A stretch of DNA of 64,000 nucleotides. It comes from Streptomyces sp. NBC_00390 (GTDB lineage Bacteria; Actinomycetota; Actinomycetes; Streptomycetales; Streptomycetaceae). Location of the stretch: the NCBI RefSeq assembly GCF_036057275.1, contig NZ_CP107945.1, positions 186,001 to 250,000 of the forward strand, in the 5' to 3' direction. The translations under genes and the position numbers were made by a program. The number at the start of each line of letters is the position of its first letter. The first letter of the stretch is position 1. The notes beneath the pieces were generated by a model. That model saw only the letters and a program-made list of their open reading frames with translations, ran no database searches and was not told where the DNA came from. Shown here in pieces: positions 1 through 9,009 of the stretch.

Positions 1-120
1 AGCCGCACCACCCAAGCAAAGTTCGAGTGCACCGGCTGCGGCCACACCGCCAACGCCGACCAGGTCGGCGCACTCAACCTCGCCATCAGGGCCGGGCTGG
101 TCCTTCCCGACGTGGCCTGA
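1..120 (+). pseudogene. 3' end of a TnpB-type (IS605 OrfB) transposon nuclease, cut by window start
   Basis: The frame open from base 1 to the stop at 118-120 encodes about 39 residues that match the C-terminal zinc-ribbon and RuvC-III part of TnpB: a CTGCG pair of cysteines, then NAD with a following LNLA segment, the usual NADxxAAxNI signature. TnpB is the RNA-guided nuclease carried by IS200/IS605 and IS1341-like elements. Only the tail is visible, so it is unknown whether the full gene is intact upstream. A small hairpin follows the stop at 140-153, as expected for the right end of such an element. It is not a copy of the tnpB at 16.6-17.9 kb, because its C-terminus differs. Confidence 0.75.
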
Positions 121-139
121 CCACCGACAGGAGAAGCCA

Positions 140-153
140 CCGGATTCATCCGG
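140..153. repeat. Hairpin at probable right end of the first IS605-type element
   Basis: CCGGAT and ATCCGG flank a 2-base loop, 20 bases after the tnpB stop. Subterminal imperfect hairpins mark the ends of IS200/IS605 elements; here the call rests on position and symmetry only. Confidence 0.4.
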
Positions 154-271
154 GGGAGGAGTCACTCGGGCCGCTGCCGGGCAACCCGCCACGGAGGGGC
201 TGGTTGGAGGCGTGCGTCACTCTGGGAGGTCGCAGGCCGCCGGGGTCAACGGCGCGTGCGATGCTGGCGCC

Positions 272-1036
272 GTGTCCGCCTTGCCGCTCGCCCCTGAACC
301 GATAACCGCCGACCCGCCCACCTCCACCGCACATCCGCTGCTCACGCAGTCGTGGCTCGACCTGGCTTTCCTGCACTGGGCCGTCGACCCCGCAGACGTG
401 TCCCCGCTCCTGCCGGCGGATACGGTCCCCGACACACTCGACGGGGCCACCTACGTGGGCCTCGTCCCCTTCCGTATGCACCGCGTCGGCTGGTTTCGTC
501 TCCCCGGTGTCCCGTACCTGGGCACCTTCCCGGAGACCAATGTCCGCCTCTACTCCGTGGATGCCCAAGGACGTCGCGGGGTCGTCTTCCGCTCGCTCGA
601 CGCCTCACGCCTGATCCCCGTCGCGGTCGCGCGGGCGCTCTTCCGGCTGCCGTACCTGTGGTCCCGGATGAGCATCTCCCACGGCGAGGACACGATCACC
701 TACACGAGCACCAGGCGCTGGCCGGGTCCCCGCGGTGCGCACAGCCGGATCACCATCCGCCCGGGCGTGCGGATCCAGGAACCCACCGCCCTCGAGCTCT
801 TCCTCACGGCACGCTGGGGCATGCACAACACGTCGTACGGACGGCAGATGTATCTCCCGAACACCCACCCGCAGTGGCCGCTGCACCGCGCCGAACTGGT
901 CGAGTGTGACGAGGATCTCACCACGATCGCAGGACTCCCGACGCCGCTCGGCGAGCCGGCGAGCGTGCTGTACTCCCCCGGCGTCGCCGTGCGCTTCGGA
1001 CGCCCGGCCCGTCCCGGCGGCATCCCCACACCCTGA
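272..1036 (+). CDS. DUF2071 (YqjF-like) family protein
   Basis: About 254 residues from GTG 272, preferred over ATG 212 because the 20 extra residues lack family character. The protein shows the DUF2071 pattern: LTQSWLDLAFLHW near the N-terminus, a central YVGLVPFRM and the FPETNVRLY segment, and a late HRAELVE region. The family (YqjF in Bacillus) has no established enzymatic role and is often described as a conserved cytosolic protein. It converges with the photolyase gene, ending 134 bases from it. Function is unknown; family assignment is by pattern recognition. Confidence 0.8.
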   Translation: MSALPLAPEPITADPPTSTAHPLLTQSWLDLAFLHWAVDPADVSPLLPADTVPDTLDGATYVGLVPFRMHRVGWFRLPGVPYLGTFPETNVRLYSVDAQGRRGVVFRSLDASRLIPVAVARALFRLPYLWSRMSISHGEDTITYTSTRRWPGPRGAHSRITIRPGVRIQEPTALELFLTARWGMHNTSYGRQMYLPNTHPQWPLHRAELVECDEDLTTIAGLPTPLGEPASVLYSPGVAVRFGRPARPGGIPTP

Positions 1037-1170
1037 TCGCCGCGCCTGCCGCGGGCCGCACGCGAGCTCTGCTCGGATGTAGGGCCGGTGGGCCGGTCGG
1101 GCTTCACCGCACCCATGCCACTGCCACGACGCTCAGACGCTGCACAGTGCACCGTGTTGCGGCCGCCCGG

Positions 1171-2544
1171 TCAGTCGATGCCGCGGCCTCGCTCGAAGCG
1201 TCTGTGGCCTTCGGCGAGAGCGACCAGCGGCTCGGGATAGCCGCCGCGGGTGCGGTCGTGGCGCCGGAGCTTCCAGGGTTCGTGCACAGCAGTTCCTCGA
1301 AGGTCTTCGAGCTCGGGTACCCAGCGCCGTACGTACGTGCCGTCCGGGTCGTGGAGCCGGCCCTGGCGAACGGGGTCGAGTACGCGGTTCGGCCGGGTGT
1401 CCGTGCCCGTTCCTGCGACCCACTGCCAGTTGAGCTGGTTGTTCGCCAGATCACCGTCGACCAGCAGGTCGAGGAAGTGCCGGGCGCCGGTGCGCCAGTC
1501 CACGTACAGCGTCTTGGCCAGGAAGCTCGCGGCCAGCAGTCTCCCCCGGTTGTGCATCCAGCCTTCGTGGCGCAGCTGGCGCATGGCGGCGTCGACGACC
1601 GGGTAGCCGGTGCGCCCGTTCTTCCATGCTTCGATGTCGTCCTCGGCCTCGCTACCGGTGCGCCAGAGGTCGTGCCGGTCGCGGTAGTCGTCGGCTGCGG
1701 CGCGGGGCCGCGCGGCGAGCACCTGGTGGTGGAAGTCGCGCCAGCAGAGCTGGCGTACGTACGCGTCGGCGCCCGGACCGCCCGCGGAGCGGGCGCGGTG
1801 GACGACTTCGGCTGCGGAGAGCGTGCCGAAGTGCAGGTGGGCAGAGAGCTTCGACGTGGCATCGGCCGCAAGGTCGTCACGCATCTGCTCGTACCGCCCG
1901 AGCCCGCTTCGGAGCCATCGCGCCAGCTGCTTGCGAGCCTCGCTCTCCCCGCCGTCGGCCAGGCCTTCGCCGACCCCTGCGACGTCTTTGCGGGAGGGGA
2001 TCTTCTGCGAGCGGACGGCGTCGGGCACGCGCACGGAGCGGGGCGCAGCGAGCGTGCCGCGGATCTCCTCCTGCGACCAGCGGCGGTAGTACGGGGTGAA
2101 GACCGCGTAGTGGTCCGAGCCGGAGGGGACGACGGCGCCGGGGGCGAGCGCGGTGACCACGGCGTCGTGGACGTACAGTCTGCGGCCCTGCTCATCGAGT
2201 GCGGCACGCAGCCGCTCCTCGCGGGCGTGGGCGTAGCTGCTGACACCTCCTGCCATGTGCACCTCGTCCGCGTCCGCTTCGTGTGCGACTGCGCCGACCT
2301 CGTCGACGACGTCACCCGAGCGGACGACAAGCCGACCGCCGCGGGCGCGCAGCTGCTCGTCGAGATCTGTCAGGCAGTCGGCCAGGAACGCCTGCCGGTG
2401 GGGAGCCTGGAATCCGGCGGCCCTGATGCCGTCGTCCAGGACGAACACCGGTACCACTTGCTCGCAGGCGCTGAGAGCCGCCCGCAGCGGCGGATGGTCG
2501 TGCAGCCGCAGATCGGAGGTGAACAGGACGACTGCGCACTTCAT
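1171..2544 (-). CDS. phr: Deoxyribodipyrimidine (CPD) photolyase
   Basis: 457 residues, usual length for a class I CPD photolyase. It repairs cyclobutane pyrimidine dimers using blue light, FADH- and an antenna chromophore. The N-terminal Rossmann antenna domain starts with VVLFTSDLRLHDHPPL. The C-terminal FAD-binding helical domain carries the diagnostic LSAHLHFG, WKNGRTGYPVVDAAMRQL, EGWMHNRGR and DLANNQLNWQWVAG motifs. The start ATG at 2544 is preceded by a GGGAG sequence. The DUF2867/SDR gene lies 86 bases upstream on the same strand, so the two may be co-transcribed as a light or UV response unit. Assignment as a CPD rather than 6-4 enzyme is from overall similarity. Confidence 0.95.
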   Translation of the reverse strand: MKCAVVLFTSDLRLHDHPPLRAALSACEQVVPVFVLDDGIRAAGFQAPHRQAFLADCLTDLDEQLRARGGRLVVRSGDVVDEVGAVAHEADADEVHMAGGVSSYAHAREERLRAALDEQGRRLYVHDAVVTALAPGAVVPSGSDHYAVFTPYYRRWSQEEIRGTLAAPRSVRVPDAVRSQKIPSRKDVAGVGEGLADGGESEARKQLARWLRSGLGRYEQMRDDLAADATSKLSAHLHFGTLSAAEVVHRARSAGGPGADAYVRQLCWRDFHHQVLAARPRAAADDYRDRHDLWRTGSEAEDDIEAWKNGRTGYPVVDAAMRQLRHEGWMHNRGRLLAASFLAKTLYVDWRTGARHFLDLLVDGDLANNQLNWQWVAGTGTDTRPNRVLDPVRQGRLHDPDGTYVRRWVPELEDLRGTAVHEPWKLRRHDRTRGGYPEPLVALAEGHRRFERGRGID

Positions 2545-2630
2545 GAAGGCACTCCCAAGGAGGGTCGTGACGGTACTGCCGTCCCAAAGCCAACGGCGGC
2601 ACGCGGCCGGCGGATGCGCTCGTCACGGGT

Positions 2631-4130
2631 TCAATCCGCGGGATGGGCCTCACGCGCGGCATCCGCACGGCCCGCGGCCCTCGCGATGTTGCGCGCCATG
2701 CCCCCGAACACCAGGGCGTGGAACGGTGACACACTCCACCAGTACATGTGCCCGAGCAGGCCGCGTGGATGGAACAGTGCCCGCTGCCGGTAGCGGGTGG
2801 GGCCGTTGCCGTCCCCTTCGGCGTACATCTCCAGCCATGCCAGCCCCGGCAGACGCATCTCGGCACGAAGCCGCAGCAGCCGCCCCGGCTCGATCTCCTC
2901 CACCCGCCAGAAGTCCAGCGAGTCGCCCACCCTCAGCCGCGCCGCGTCCCGGCGTCCGCGCCGGAGCCCGACCCCGCCGGCAAGCCGGTCCAGCCAGCCC
3001 CTCACCGCCCATGCGAGCGGGAAGGAATACCAGCCGTTCTCGCCGCCGATGCCCTCGATCACCCGCCACAGGGCCTCCCGCGACGCGTCGACGGTCCGTG
3101 CCCGCCGGTCGCAGTACAGGCTCCCGCCCGCCCAGGCCGGATCAGTCGGCAGAGGATCGCTAGGAGCCCCGGGCAGGGAGGCGGACGACCAGCGGGTGGC
3201 GACCTGTGCGTCACGGACGCGCTGGAGGGCGAGGGCGAGGGCGCGGTCGAAGCCGATCGGAGTGCCCGGCGGATCGGGCACGTACCGGGCGATGTCGTGC
3301 TCGCGGCAGACGACCTCATGGCGCAGCGATTCGGCCAGCGGCCGGGCGAGCGACTGCGGAACGGGCGTGACCAGCCCGATCCAGAGGCTGGACAGGCGTG
3401 GTGTCAGCATCGGCACCCGCACGATGAAGCGGTCCGGCAGATTCGCCACCGCGGCGTACCGGTGCATCATCTCCTCGTACGTGACCACGTCCGGCCCGCC
3501 GATGTCGAACGTCCGGCTCACCGAATCGGGCATCTCCGCGCTGCCGACGAGATACCGCAGCACGTCACGGACGGCGACGGGCTGGATACGGGTGCCGACC
3601 CAGCTCGGCGTCACCATGACCGGCAGCCGCTCGGTCAGATACCTCAGCATCTCGAAGGACGCGGATCCCGAACCGATGATCACTGCCGCGCGCAGCACCG
3701 TCGCCGGCACGCCCGAGCTCAGGAAGACCTGTCCCACCTCTGCGCGCGAGCGCAGGTGCGCGGACAGGTCACGCTCGGGGACTCCGGCCGGCGTCAGCCC
3801 GCCCAGATAGACGATCCGCCGCACCCCGGCGGCACGAGCCTGCCCGGAGAAGTTCTCTGCCGCTTGCCGGTCGGTCTCCTCGAAGCCGGAGCCGGTGGTC
3901 AGGGCATGCACCAGGTAGTAGGCCACGTCGACATCCCGCATGGCCTCCCCCAGTGACCCCGCATCGGTCACATCGCCGCGCACGACCTCGACGTCCCGCG
4001 CCCAGGGATGGTCACGCAACTTCGCCGGCGTCCGGGCCAGGCAGCGCACCTGGTACCCCGCGCCCAGCAATTCGGGCACAAGGCGGCCGCCGATGTAGCC
4101 CGTCGCACCCGCCACGAGACAACGCAACAC
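2631..4130 (-). CDS. NAD(P)-binding SDR protein with C-terminal DUF2867 domain
   Basis: 499 residues. The first ~290 form an extended/atypical SDR fold beginning [18 protein letters not shown] (dinucleotide-binding GxxGxxG). The rest is a DUF2867 (SRPBCC-like) domain with [18 protein letters not shown] and [20 protein letters not shown]. The start is GTG 4130 with GGAGG 8-9 bases upstream. Such SDR-DUF2867 fusions are commonly found beside photolyase genes in actinobacteria, but I know of no proven substrate. The gene is divergent from the Rpf-like gene, with a 260-base shared intergenic region that should hold both promoters. Confidence 0.85.
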   Translation of the reverse strand: MLRCLVAGATGYIGGRLVPELLGAGYQVRCLARTPAKLRDHPWARDVEVVRGDVTDAGSLGEAMRDVDVAYYLVHALTTGSGFEETDRQAAENFSGQARAAGVRRIVYLGGLTPAGVPERDLSAHLRSRAEVGQVFLSSGVPATVLRAAVIIGSGSASFEMLRYLTERLPVMVTPSWVGTRIQPVAVRDVLRYLVGSAEMPDSVSRTFDIGGPDVVTYEEMMHRYAAVANLPDRFIVRVPMLTPRLSSLWIGLVTPVPQSLARPLAESLRHEVVCREHDIARYVPDPPGTPIGFDRALALALQRVRDAQVATRWSSASLPGAPSDPLPTDPAWAGGSLYCDRRARTVDASREALWRVIEGIGGENGWYSFPLAWAVRGWLDRLAGGVGLRRGRRDAARLRVGDSLDFWRVEEIEPGRLLRLRAEMRLPGLAWLEMYAEGDGNGPTRYRQRALFHPRGLLGHMYWWSVSPFHALVFGGMARNIARAAGRADAAREAHPAD

Positions 4131-4390
4131 TCACACCACCCTCCTGCCGGTCGGTCGCGGTCACGCACCGCCCGTCCCGCCACCTACGGTGCGCCTCGCT
4201 GTTCCCTTCCGCACAACGAGCGGCTTCGGATCCCGGCCGTCAAGGGCCGGCCGTCGGCGCCGTCACCCGGCGCGTTGCCCGATGCAGCCCTGAAGGGCGC
4301 AACAGAATGTGCGGGGACGCGTCGCGTCCGCTTACGTTCGCCATGAGTCCTGCCGTGGCTCCGCAGGACTGCCCAACGAAGGGACGTCTG

Positions 4391-4753
4391 ATGCCCTGTC
4401 ACTCGGCCGGCCGCCGGATCCGTCATTCCATCAGGATGCTGACCATGGCCCTGACCTGTGCTCCTGTCCTCGTGCTCGGCTCCGGCCCCGCGTACGCCTA
4501 TGCCCCTCAGGACGGCGGCGGCGTCGACTGGGACGCCGTCGCGCGGTGCGAGTCCTCCGGGAACTGGCGTGCGAACACGGGCAACGGGCACTTCGGCGGC
4601 CTGCAGTTCATTCAGTCGAGCTGGGTGGCTGCCGGAGGCCTTCGGTACGCGCCTCGGGCCGACCTGGCCAGCCGGGCCGAGCAGATCGCCACCGGCAAGA
4701 GACTCGCCGCCCAGCAGGGGATGAGTGCCTGGGGCCGGTGCGGCCGCAGGTGA
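4391..4753 (+). CDS. Secreted Rpf-domain (resuscitation-promoting factor-like) muralytic protein
   Basis: 120 residues from ATG 4391. A twin-arginine-free Sec signal peptide ends near AYAYA. It is followed by a compact transglycosylase-like Rpf domain: [20 protein letters not shown] with the catalytic Glu in CESSGNW, then [17 protein letters not shown] and a final AWGRCG. Rpf enzymes cleave peptidoglycan and promote exit from dormancy or germination. There is no LysM or other binding domain, making this a minimal secreted form. I looked for a c-di-AMP (ydaO) riboswitch upstream, known for S. coelicolor rpfA, and did not see its conserved blocks. Confidence 0.9.
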   Translation: MPCHSAGRRIRHSIRMLTMALTCAPVLVLGSGPAYAYAPQDGGGVDWDAVARCESSGNWRANTGNGHFGGLQFIQSSWVAAGGLRYAPRADLASRAEQIATGKRLAAQQGMSAWGRCGRR

Positions 4754-5020
4754 AAGGCGCTGCGAAGCGGTCGCATCCCGCCTCAGTGATCACTGTCCGG
4801 ACCGACACGTCCTGTCAGCTGACGACCGCACCGTGGATGGCGAGTGCCGCACTCGGTGAACGAACCAAAAAGGCATGCGCTGGGGGCCATGCACCGGCCC
4901 GTAGCGTATGGCTGCGGCGACCGTTCGGCGGGGGCGAGGGCGGCGGTCCTGCCCGGCGGCCCTACACTCGACAGCCGCTTCCGGTTCGCGGGAGCAGAAC
5001 TGGTTCTCGGGAAGGACTGA

Positions 5021-5215
5021 TTGACCGTGTGGCAGGAAGCGCCGATCTACGACCGGCTCGTCACGGAACTCGGCGACATTCCGGCGCAGGTGCGCACTGA
5101 AGCGGAGCGAACCGTACGGGCTCTGGAAGAGGCGATCCGCCCGTCCACCCCCTGGCAGGCGGACTCCCGTACCCAGTACGGCCATTCGCCCCGGCCCTCA
5201 AGTCCCCTCCTGTAG
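5021..5215 (+). CDS. Small hypothetical protein
   Basis: 64 residues from TTG 5021 with GAAGGAC just upstream; GTG 5027 is an alternative start. The N-terminal half is charged and helical (IYDRLVTELGDIPAQVRTE) with no signal peptide or membrane segment, while the last 20 residues are Pro/Ser-rich and may be disordered. No family recognised. The coding frame has plausible Streptomyces codon use and a ribosome binding site, but the small size limits confidence. Confidence 0.45.
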   Translation: MTVWQEAPIYDRLVTELGDIPAQVRTEAERTVRALEEAIRPSTPWQADSRTQYGHSPRPSSPLL

Positions 5216-5767
5216 GCGGCACTGGGCGCGTTTTTCGTCCGGAGCCGCGGACAGGCGGCCCGGTGCGCCGCGCGCCGCCGCCCTGTGCCATGTGCCGTCA
5301 CCGGGTGAGGGCCGGGGACCTGAAGGATGTCCACGGACCGTGCCCGCGCCGGCCGCGGCCTGTCTGGCAGATCGCCGGTCCCGCCGTCGCCGGCTCCGCG
5401 GCGTCATGAGAGTCCGAGGCTCTGGCGTTCGAGTCCTCACGCGCACCCCGGACCCCGGAAAGTCGCCGCCGAGGAGGTACGCGCAAGCCGCCGAGCCCTC
5501 GGTGAGCTGGGTCGCACGGGACCGCGGCGGCAATCCGGAGGGCCGGGAACTCGCGCTGCGGCTGATTCCCGGCATCCAGGGAACGCTGCCGGACCCGCTC
5601 GCGACGCAGACACGGGGGTGAGCCGAGCGACGGTGCCCCCGCCGTGGGCCACGGCCGAGCGCCGGGGCGTGGGCGGACCAAGCGCCCGCGGGCCGGACGG
5701 GGGACGCTGGCAGAGAGCACCCCGAAAGGCGGGGCGACCGCTGCGGCACACGAAAGAAGGCGACGTC
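5216..5767. other. 552-base non-coding stretch before the alcohol dehydrogenase gene
   Basis: No convincing gene. Overlapping open frames exist on both strands, but all lack family motifs and ribosome binding sites. GGGCCGGACGGGGGA at about 5690-5704 resembles a half or degenerate OsdR/DevR-type box and lies where the dehydrogenase promoter should be. A T-arm-like GTTCGAGTCC at about 5427 does not fold into a tRNA. Confidence 0.5.
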
Positions 5768-6835
5768 ATGAAGGCGCTCGTGTTTCAGGGGCCAGGGCAG
5801 ACGTCCTGGCAGGACGTGCCCGATCCCGGCATCAAGGACGCCGCGGACGCCATTGTCCGCGTGGGCTCCGTGACGATCTGCGGTACTGACCTGCACATCA
5901 TCAAGGGCGACGTCCCCGAAGTGGCGCCGGGACGCGTCCTCGGGCACGAAGCCGTGGGTGAGGTGGTGGAGACCGGCAGCGACGTGCGCACGGTGCGTCC
6001 GGGCGACCGGGTGCTGGTGTCGTGCATCTCGGGGTGCGGGCGCTGCCGGTTCTGCCGCGAGAACCGCTACGGCCAGTGCCGTGGGGGCGGCGGCTGGGTC
6101 CTGGGCCACTTGATCGACGGCACGCAGGCCGAATACGTACGGGTGCCCTTCGCGGACCTCTCCGTGCACCCGCTGCCGAGCGCCGTCGGCAGCGACGACG
6201 CGGTGCTGCTGGCCGACATCTTTCCCACCGCCTACGAGGTGGGCGTGCTCAACGGCCAGGTGCAGCCGGGTGACACCGTCGTGGTGGTCGGCGCGGGCCC
6301 GATCGGTCTCGCCACGATCGCAACCGCCCAGCTCCACACTCCCGGGCGGATCATCGTGGTCGACCTTGCCGAGTCCCGGCTGACCGCAGCTCGCGCCCTC
6401 GGAGCGGACGCCACGGTGAACGCGGCCGAGGACCCGGAGAAGCTGGTCGAGGACCTCACCGACGGGCTGGGCGCGGATACGGTCGTGGAAGCGGTCGGCG
6501 TGCCGGAAGCGTTCGAGATGTGCACACGCATGGTCCGCCCCGGCGGTCGCGTCGCCAATATCGGTGTGCACGGCAAGCCGGCGACCCTGCATCTGGAGGA
6601 TCTGTGGATCAAGGACGTGACGATCACGACCGGGCTGGTCGACACCCACAGCACGCCGCTGCTGCTGCGCATGCTGGCGGCGGGCCGGCTGCCTTCCTCC
6701 GAACTGGTCACCCACCGGTTCGAGCTGGGGCAGATGGAGGAGGCGTACGACGTCTTCGCCCGAGCGGCGGACACCGGCGCGCTCAAGGTCGTGCTCGGCG
6801 GGCCTCGCCATGACGTCGTGACGCTGCCGGCTTAG
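5768..6835 (+). CDS. Zinc-dependent alcohol dehydrogenase (MDR family)
   Basis: 355 residues from ATG 5768 with AAGAAGG upstream. It has all MDR zinc-ADH signatures: catalytic zinc site CGTDLH and GHEAVGEV, structural zinc cysteines in SGCGRCRFCRENRYGQC, and a Rossmann GAGPIGLAT. It should interconvert an alcohol and aldehyde or ketone using NAD(H); the substrate is not deducible. The close context of an OsdR-type regulator, OsdK-type kinase and PPDK matches the S. coelicolor osd region, which also contains an alcohol dehydrogenase. A role in redox balancing under low oxygen is therefore a reasonable inference. Confidence 0.92.
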   Translation: MKALVFQGPGQTSWQDVPDPGIKDAADAIVRVGSVTICGTDLHIIKGDVPEVAPGRVLGHEAVGEVVETGSDVRTVRPGDRVLVSCISGCGRCRFCRENRYGQCRGGGGWVLGHLIDGTQAEYVRVPFADLSVHPLPSAVGSDDAVLLADIFPTAYEVGVLNGQVQPGDTVVVVGAGPIGLATIATAQLHTPGRIIVVDLAESRLTAARALGADATVNAAEDPEKLVEDLTDGLGADTVVEAVGVPEAFEMCTRMVRPGGRVANIGVHGKPATLHLEDLWIKDVTITTGLVDTHSTPLLLRMLAAGRLPSSELVTHRFELGQMEEAYDVFARAADTGALKVVLGGPRHDVVTLPA

Positions 6836-7080
6836 CGGGACCGGCCACGGGCCGAGCGGGACATTCACAGGACCCGACAGGCACTGGTGTCACGCACCAG
6901 AAGGTGGTTCCCTGGAATGGACGGGGAGGACCCCTGAAAGGACACGGGGAAGCGGACAAGTGCCGCGCACCGTGCAATCAGGATCCGCGAGAAGTGGATG
7001 GGGCCCTCCCCGCCACAATGCGCGCATCCAGCCGCGGGCCCGTGTCCCCGCATTCGCGCGGGCGCGTCCCGGGCGCCCGT

Positions 7081-7773
7081 TCAGCGCTGCGTATCTCCGT
7101 GTTCGTGGACCTGAGCGACGATGACCGCGGCCTGTACGCGTCGCTCCACGCCGAGCTTCGACAGCAGCCGAGAGATGTGGTTCTTCACCGTCTTCTCCGA
7201 GAGGTAGAGCCGCTTGCCGATCTGGCTGTTGGTCAGTCCCTCGCCGACCAGGTCCAGCACCTCGCGCTCGCGCTCGGACAGGGCGGCCAGCCGTTCGTCC
7301 TCCTCGGGACCGGCAGCTTCCGGACCGCGCAGCGAGTGCATCAGCCGGGCGGTCGTCGCGGGGTCGAGCATGGACTGTCCCGTGGCCACGGTGCGGATCG
7401 CCGAGACGAGGTCCGTGCCCTTGATCTGCTTGAGGACGTAGCCGGCGGCTCCCGCCATGATGGCGTCGAGCAGCGCGTCCTCGTCGTCGAACGAGGTCAG
7501 CATGAGGCAGGCGAGGCCGGGCATACGGGAGCGCAGGTCGCGGCACACGGCGATGCCGTTGCCGTCCGGCAGGCGTACGTCGAGGATCGCGACATCCGGA
7601 CGGAGCGCGGGTCCGCGGGCCAGCGCCTGTTCGGCGGTGGCGGCCTCCCCCACCACCTCGATGTCCGGCTCCGCCTCGAGCAGGTCGTTCAGTCCACGAC
7701 GTACGACTTCGTGGTCGTCCAGGAGGAGGACCCGGATGGGCGTCTCCTGCGAGAAGGCCGGTTCCTCGGTCAT
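7081..7773 (-). CDS. osdR: NarL/DevR-type response regulator (OsdR-like dormancy regulator)
   Basis: 230 residues. The receiver domain (about 12-130) has the acidic pair LLDDHE, phospho-acceptor Asp65 in VAILDVRLPDGNG and the Lys in GYVLKQIKG. The LuxR-type HTH (about 165-225) reads LSEREREVLDLVGEGL then KTVKNHISRLL. It is paired with the two-GAF histidine kinase at 9010 and diverges from the universal stress protein gene. Three GGGCC-n-GGNCC-like palindromes lie in the 235-base divergent promoter region, suggesting autoregulation. Established comparison: M. tuberculosis DevR/DosR and S. coelicolor OsdR bind similar GC-rich palindromes. The symbol is by analogy. Confidence 0.88.
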   Translation of the reverse strand: MTEEPAFSQETPIRVLLLDDHEVVRRGLNDLLEAEPDIEVVGEAATAEQALARGPALRPDVAILDVRLPDGNGIAVCRDLRSRMPGLACLMLTSFDDEDALLDAIMAGAAGYVLKQIKGTDLVSAIRTVATGQSMLDPATTARLMHSLRGPEAAGPEEDERLAALSEREREVLDLVGEGLTNSQIGKRLYLSEKTVKNHISRLLSKLGVERRVQAAVIVAQVHEHGDTQR

Positions 7774-7833
7774 GTCTGCCCCTTGAAGGTCGGACCGTTC
7801 ACTCGATCATGTCCCGGTCGGCCCCGTGCCGAC

Positions 7834-7849
7834 AGGGCCGAACGGTCCC
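7834..7849. promoter_or_regulatory. OsdR/DevR-type box, site 1
   Basis: AGGGCCGAACGGTCCC, an inverted repeat GGGCC-GAAC-GGTCC, lies 61 bases upstream of the response regulator start in the divergent region shared with the stress protein gene. Almost the same sequence occurs upstream of the nitroreductase gene at 14932-14949. Confidence 0.6.
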
Positions 7850-7863
7850 CGTCTGCGTCTGCT

Positions 7864-7880
7864 GGGGCCGAGTGGCTCCC
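7864..7880. promoter_or_regulatory. OsdR/DevR-type box, site 2 (with a weaker third copy at 7885-7900)
   Basis: GGGGCCGAGTGGCTCCC is a near-perfect inverted repeat, followed five bases later by GGGGCCGGTCATCCCC. With site 1 this gives three tandem copies in about 70 bases, an arrangement typical of cooperative DevR binding. Confidence 0.55.
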
Positions 7881-8008
7881 GTCCGGGGCCGGTCATCCCC
7901 TCCTCGGCCCGGCAGCTCGGGTGGGACGGTCGAAGCAGGACCGGGGGGACCGCGCGAGGGCCGCGCGGACATCACCCGACCGGCCACCGCCACCCAAGGG
8001 GGCGCATC

Positions 8009-8914
8009 ATGCGAAGGACCATCACAGCAGGCATCGATGGCTCTCGAAAGCCTGGCCGCTGCTGAGTGGGCGGCTCGCGAGGCACTGCTGAGGGACCTCC
8101 CGCTGACGCTTGTCCGGGCCGGTCCCCGTCCACTGCCCCGTACCCACCCGTCCGGGATCGATGCCCCGGCCGGGCACGAGAACCATCCTCTGGACAGTGC
8201 GGTGCGCGAGCTCCTCGGCGGCTTTCCGGAGCTGCACGCGTACCGATGTGCAGAACCGGGCCTGCGGGCGACGCTGTGCTCGCGGCGGCCGGGGAGTCCG
8301 GGATGCTGGTTCTCGGGTCGCGCGGGTTCAGCGGCTTCGCCGGATTCATGATCGGTTCCGTTGCCCTGGACGTCACCGCCCGCACCCGCGTACCGGTCGT
8401 CCTGGCCCGCGCGGGATGGACTGCGGACGAAGCGTCCCTGCCCGCGCGGGCCCGCCCGGTGCTGCTCGGCCTCGACCTGGAGTCCGCCGGTGACGAGCTC
8501 ATCTCCTTCGCCTTCGACACGGCGGCGGCCCGTGACGTGCCCCTGGAGGTGCTCCACAGCTGGAGGCTTCCGCAGCTCTACCCCTACGGGCGGGCCTACG
8601 ACCCGCTCCCCGCGCCGGAGGCGGCGGCCCTTGCGGCAGAGCGTCAGCCGGCGCTGGCCTCTGCCCTGCGCCCGTGGCGCGACAAGCATCCCGAGGTTCC
8701 GCTCCGTGTTCGCCGCGTCGCGGGCAGGGCGGCGCACCAGTTGCTCAAGGCGGCCACACGGGCAAGCCTTCTGGTGGTCGGGCACCGCGACGGTGCCGGC
8801 ACGCGCTTGGGGCCGGTGACGCAGGCGGCCGTCCACCATGTGGCCTGCCCGGTCGCGATCGTTCCCCACGATCATGCGCCGGAAGCCGCCACCGTTGGCG
8901 CCGCGGAGCGTTGA
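8009..8914 (+). pseudogene. Tandem-domain universal stress protein, disrupted by two compensating frameshifts
   Basis: Starts MRRTITAGIDGSR at ATG 8009 but stops after 18 codons. The family sequence (ESLAAAEWAAREALLRD, then RELLGGFPELHAYR) continues in the next frame from about 8046. It then returns to the first frame near 8255 (GDAVLAAAGESGMLVLGSRG) and runs to 8914 with a second UspA domain (PVLLGLDLESAGDELISFAF, LLVVGHRDG, CPVAIVPHD). Two UspA domains are usual for Osd/Dos-regulon Usps. The C-terminal ~220 residues are intact and might be expressed alone. Either a real double frameshift or two assembly indels; the near-neutral divergence of both frames argues the event is recent. Confidence 0.8.
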
Positions 8915-9009
8915 TCCGCCGGATCCAGGGCTGGGCGCTGCTCCGGTCATGGCCCTACCGTGGAACCGGACGCCGGTCACAGGGCCAGATCCGGCTGCCG
9001 GAGGCGCCG

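Noticed and set aside
1147..2793. 548-codon plus-strand open frame opposite the photolyase
   Set aside because: Antisense shadow of the photolyase gene, without domains.
4131..4390. c-di-AMP riboswitch upstream of the Rpf-like gene
   Set aside because: Known for some Streptomyces rpf genes, but none of the conserved ydaO blocks is present here.
5407..5450. tRNA-like T-arm GTTCGAGTCC
   Set aside because: No acceptor, D or anticodon arm can be paired around it; the T stem itself has mismatches.
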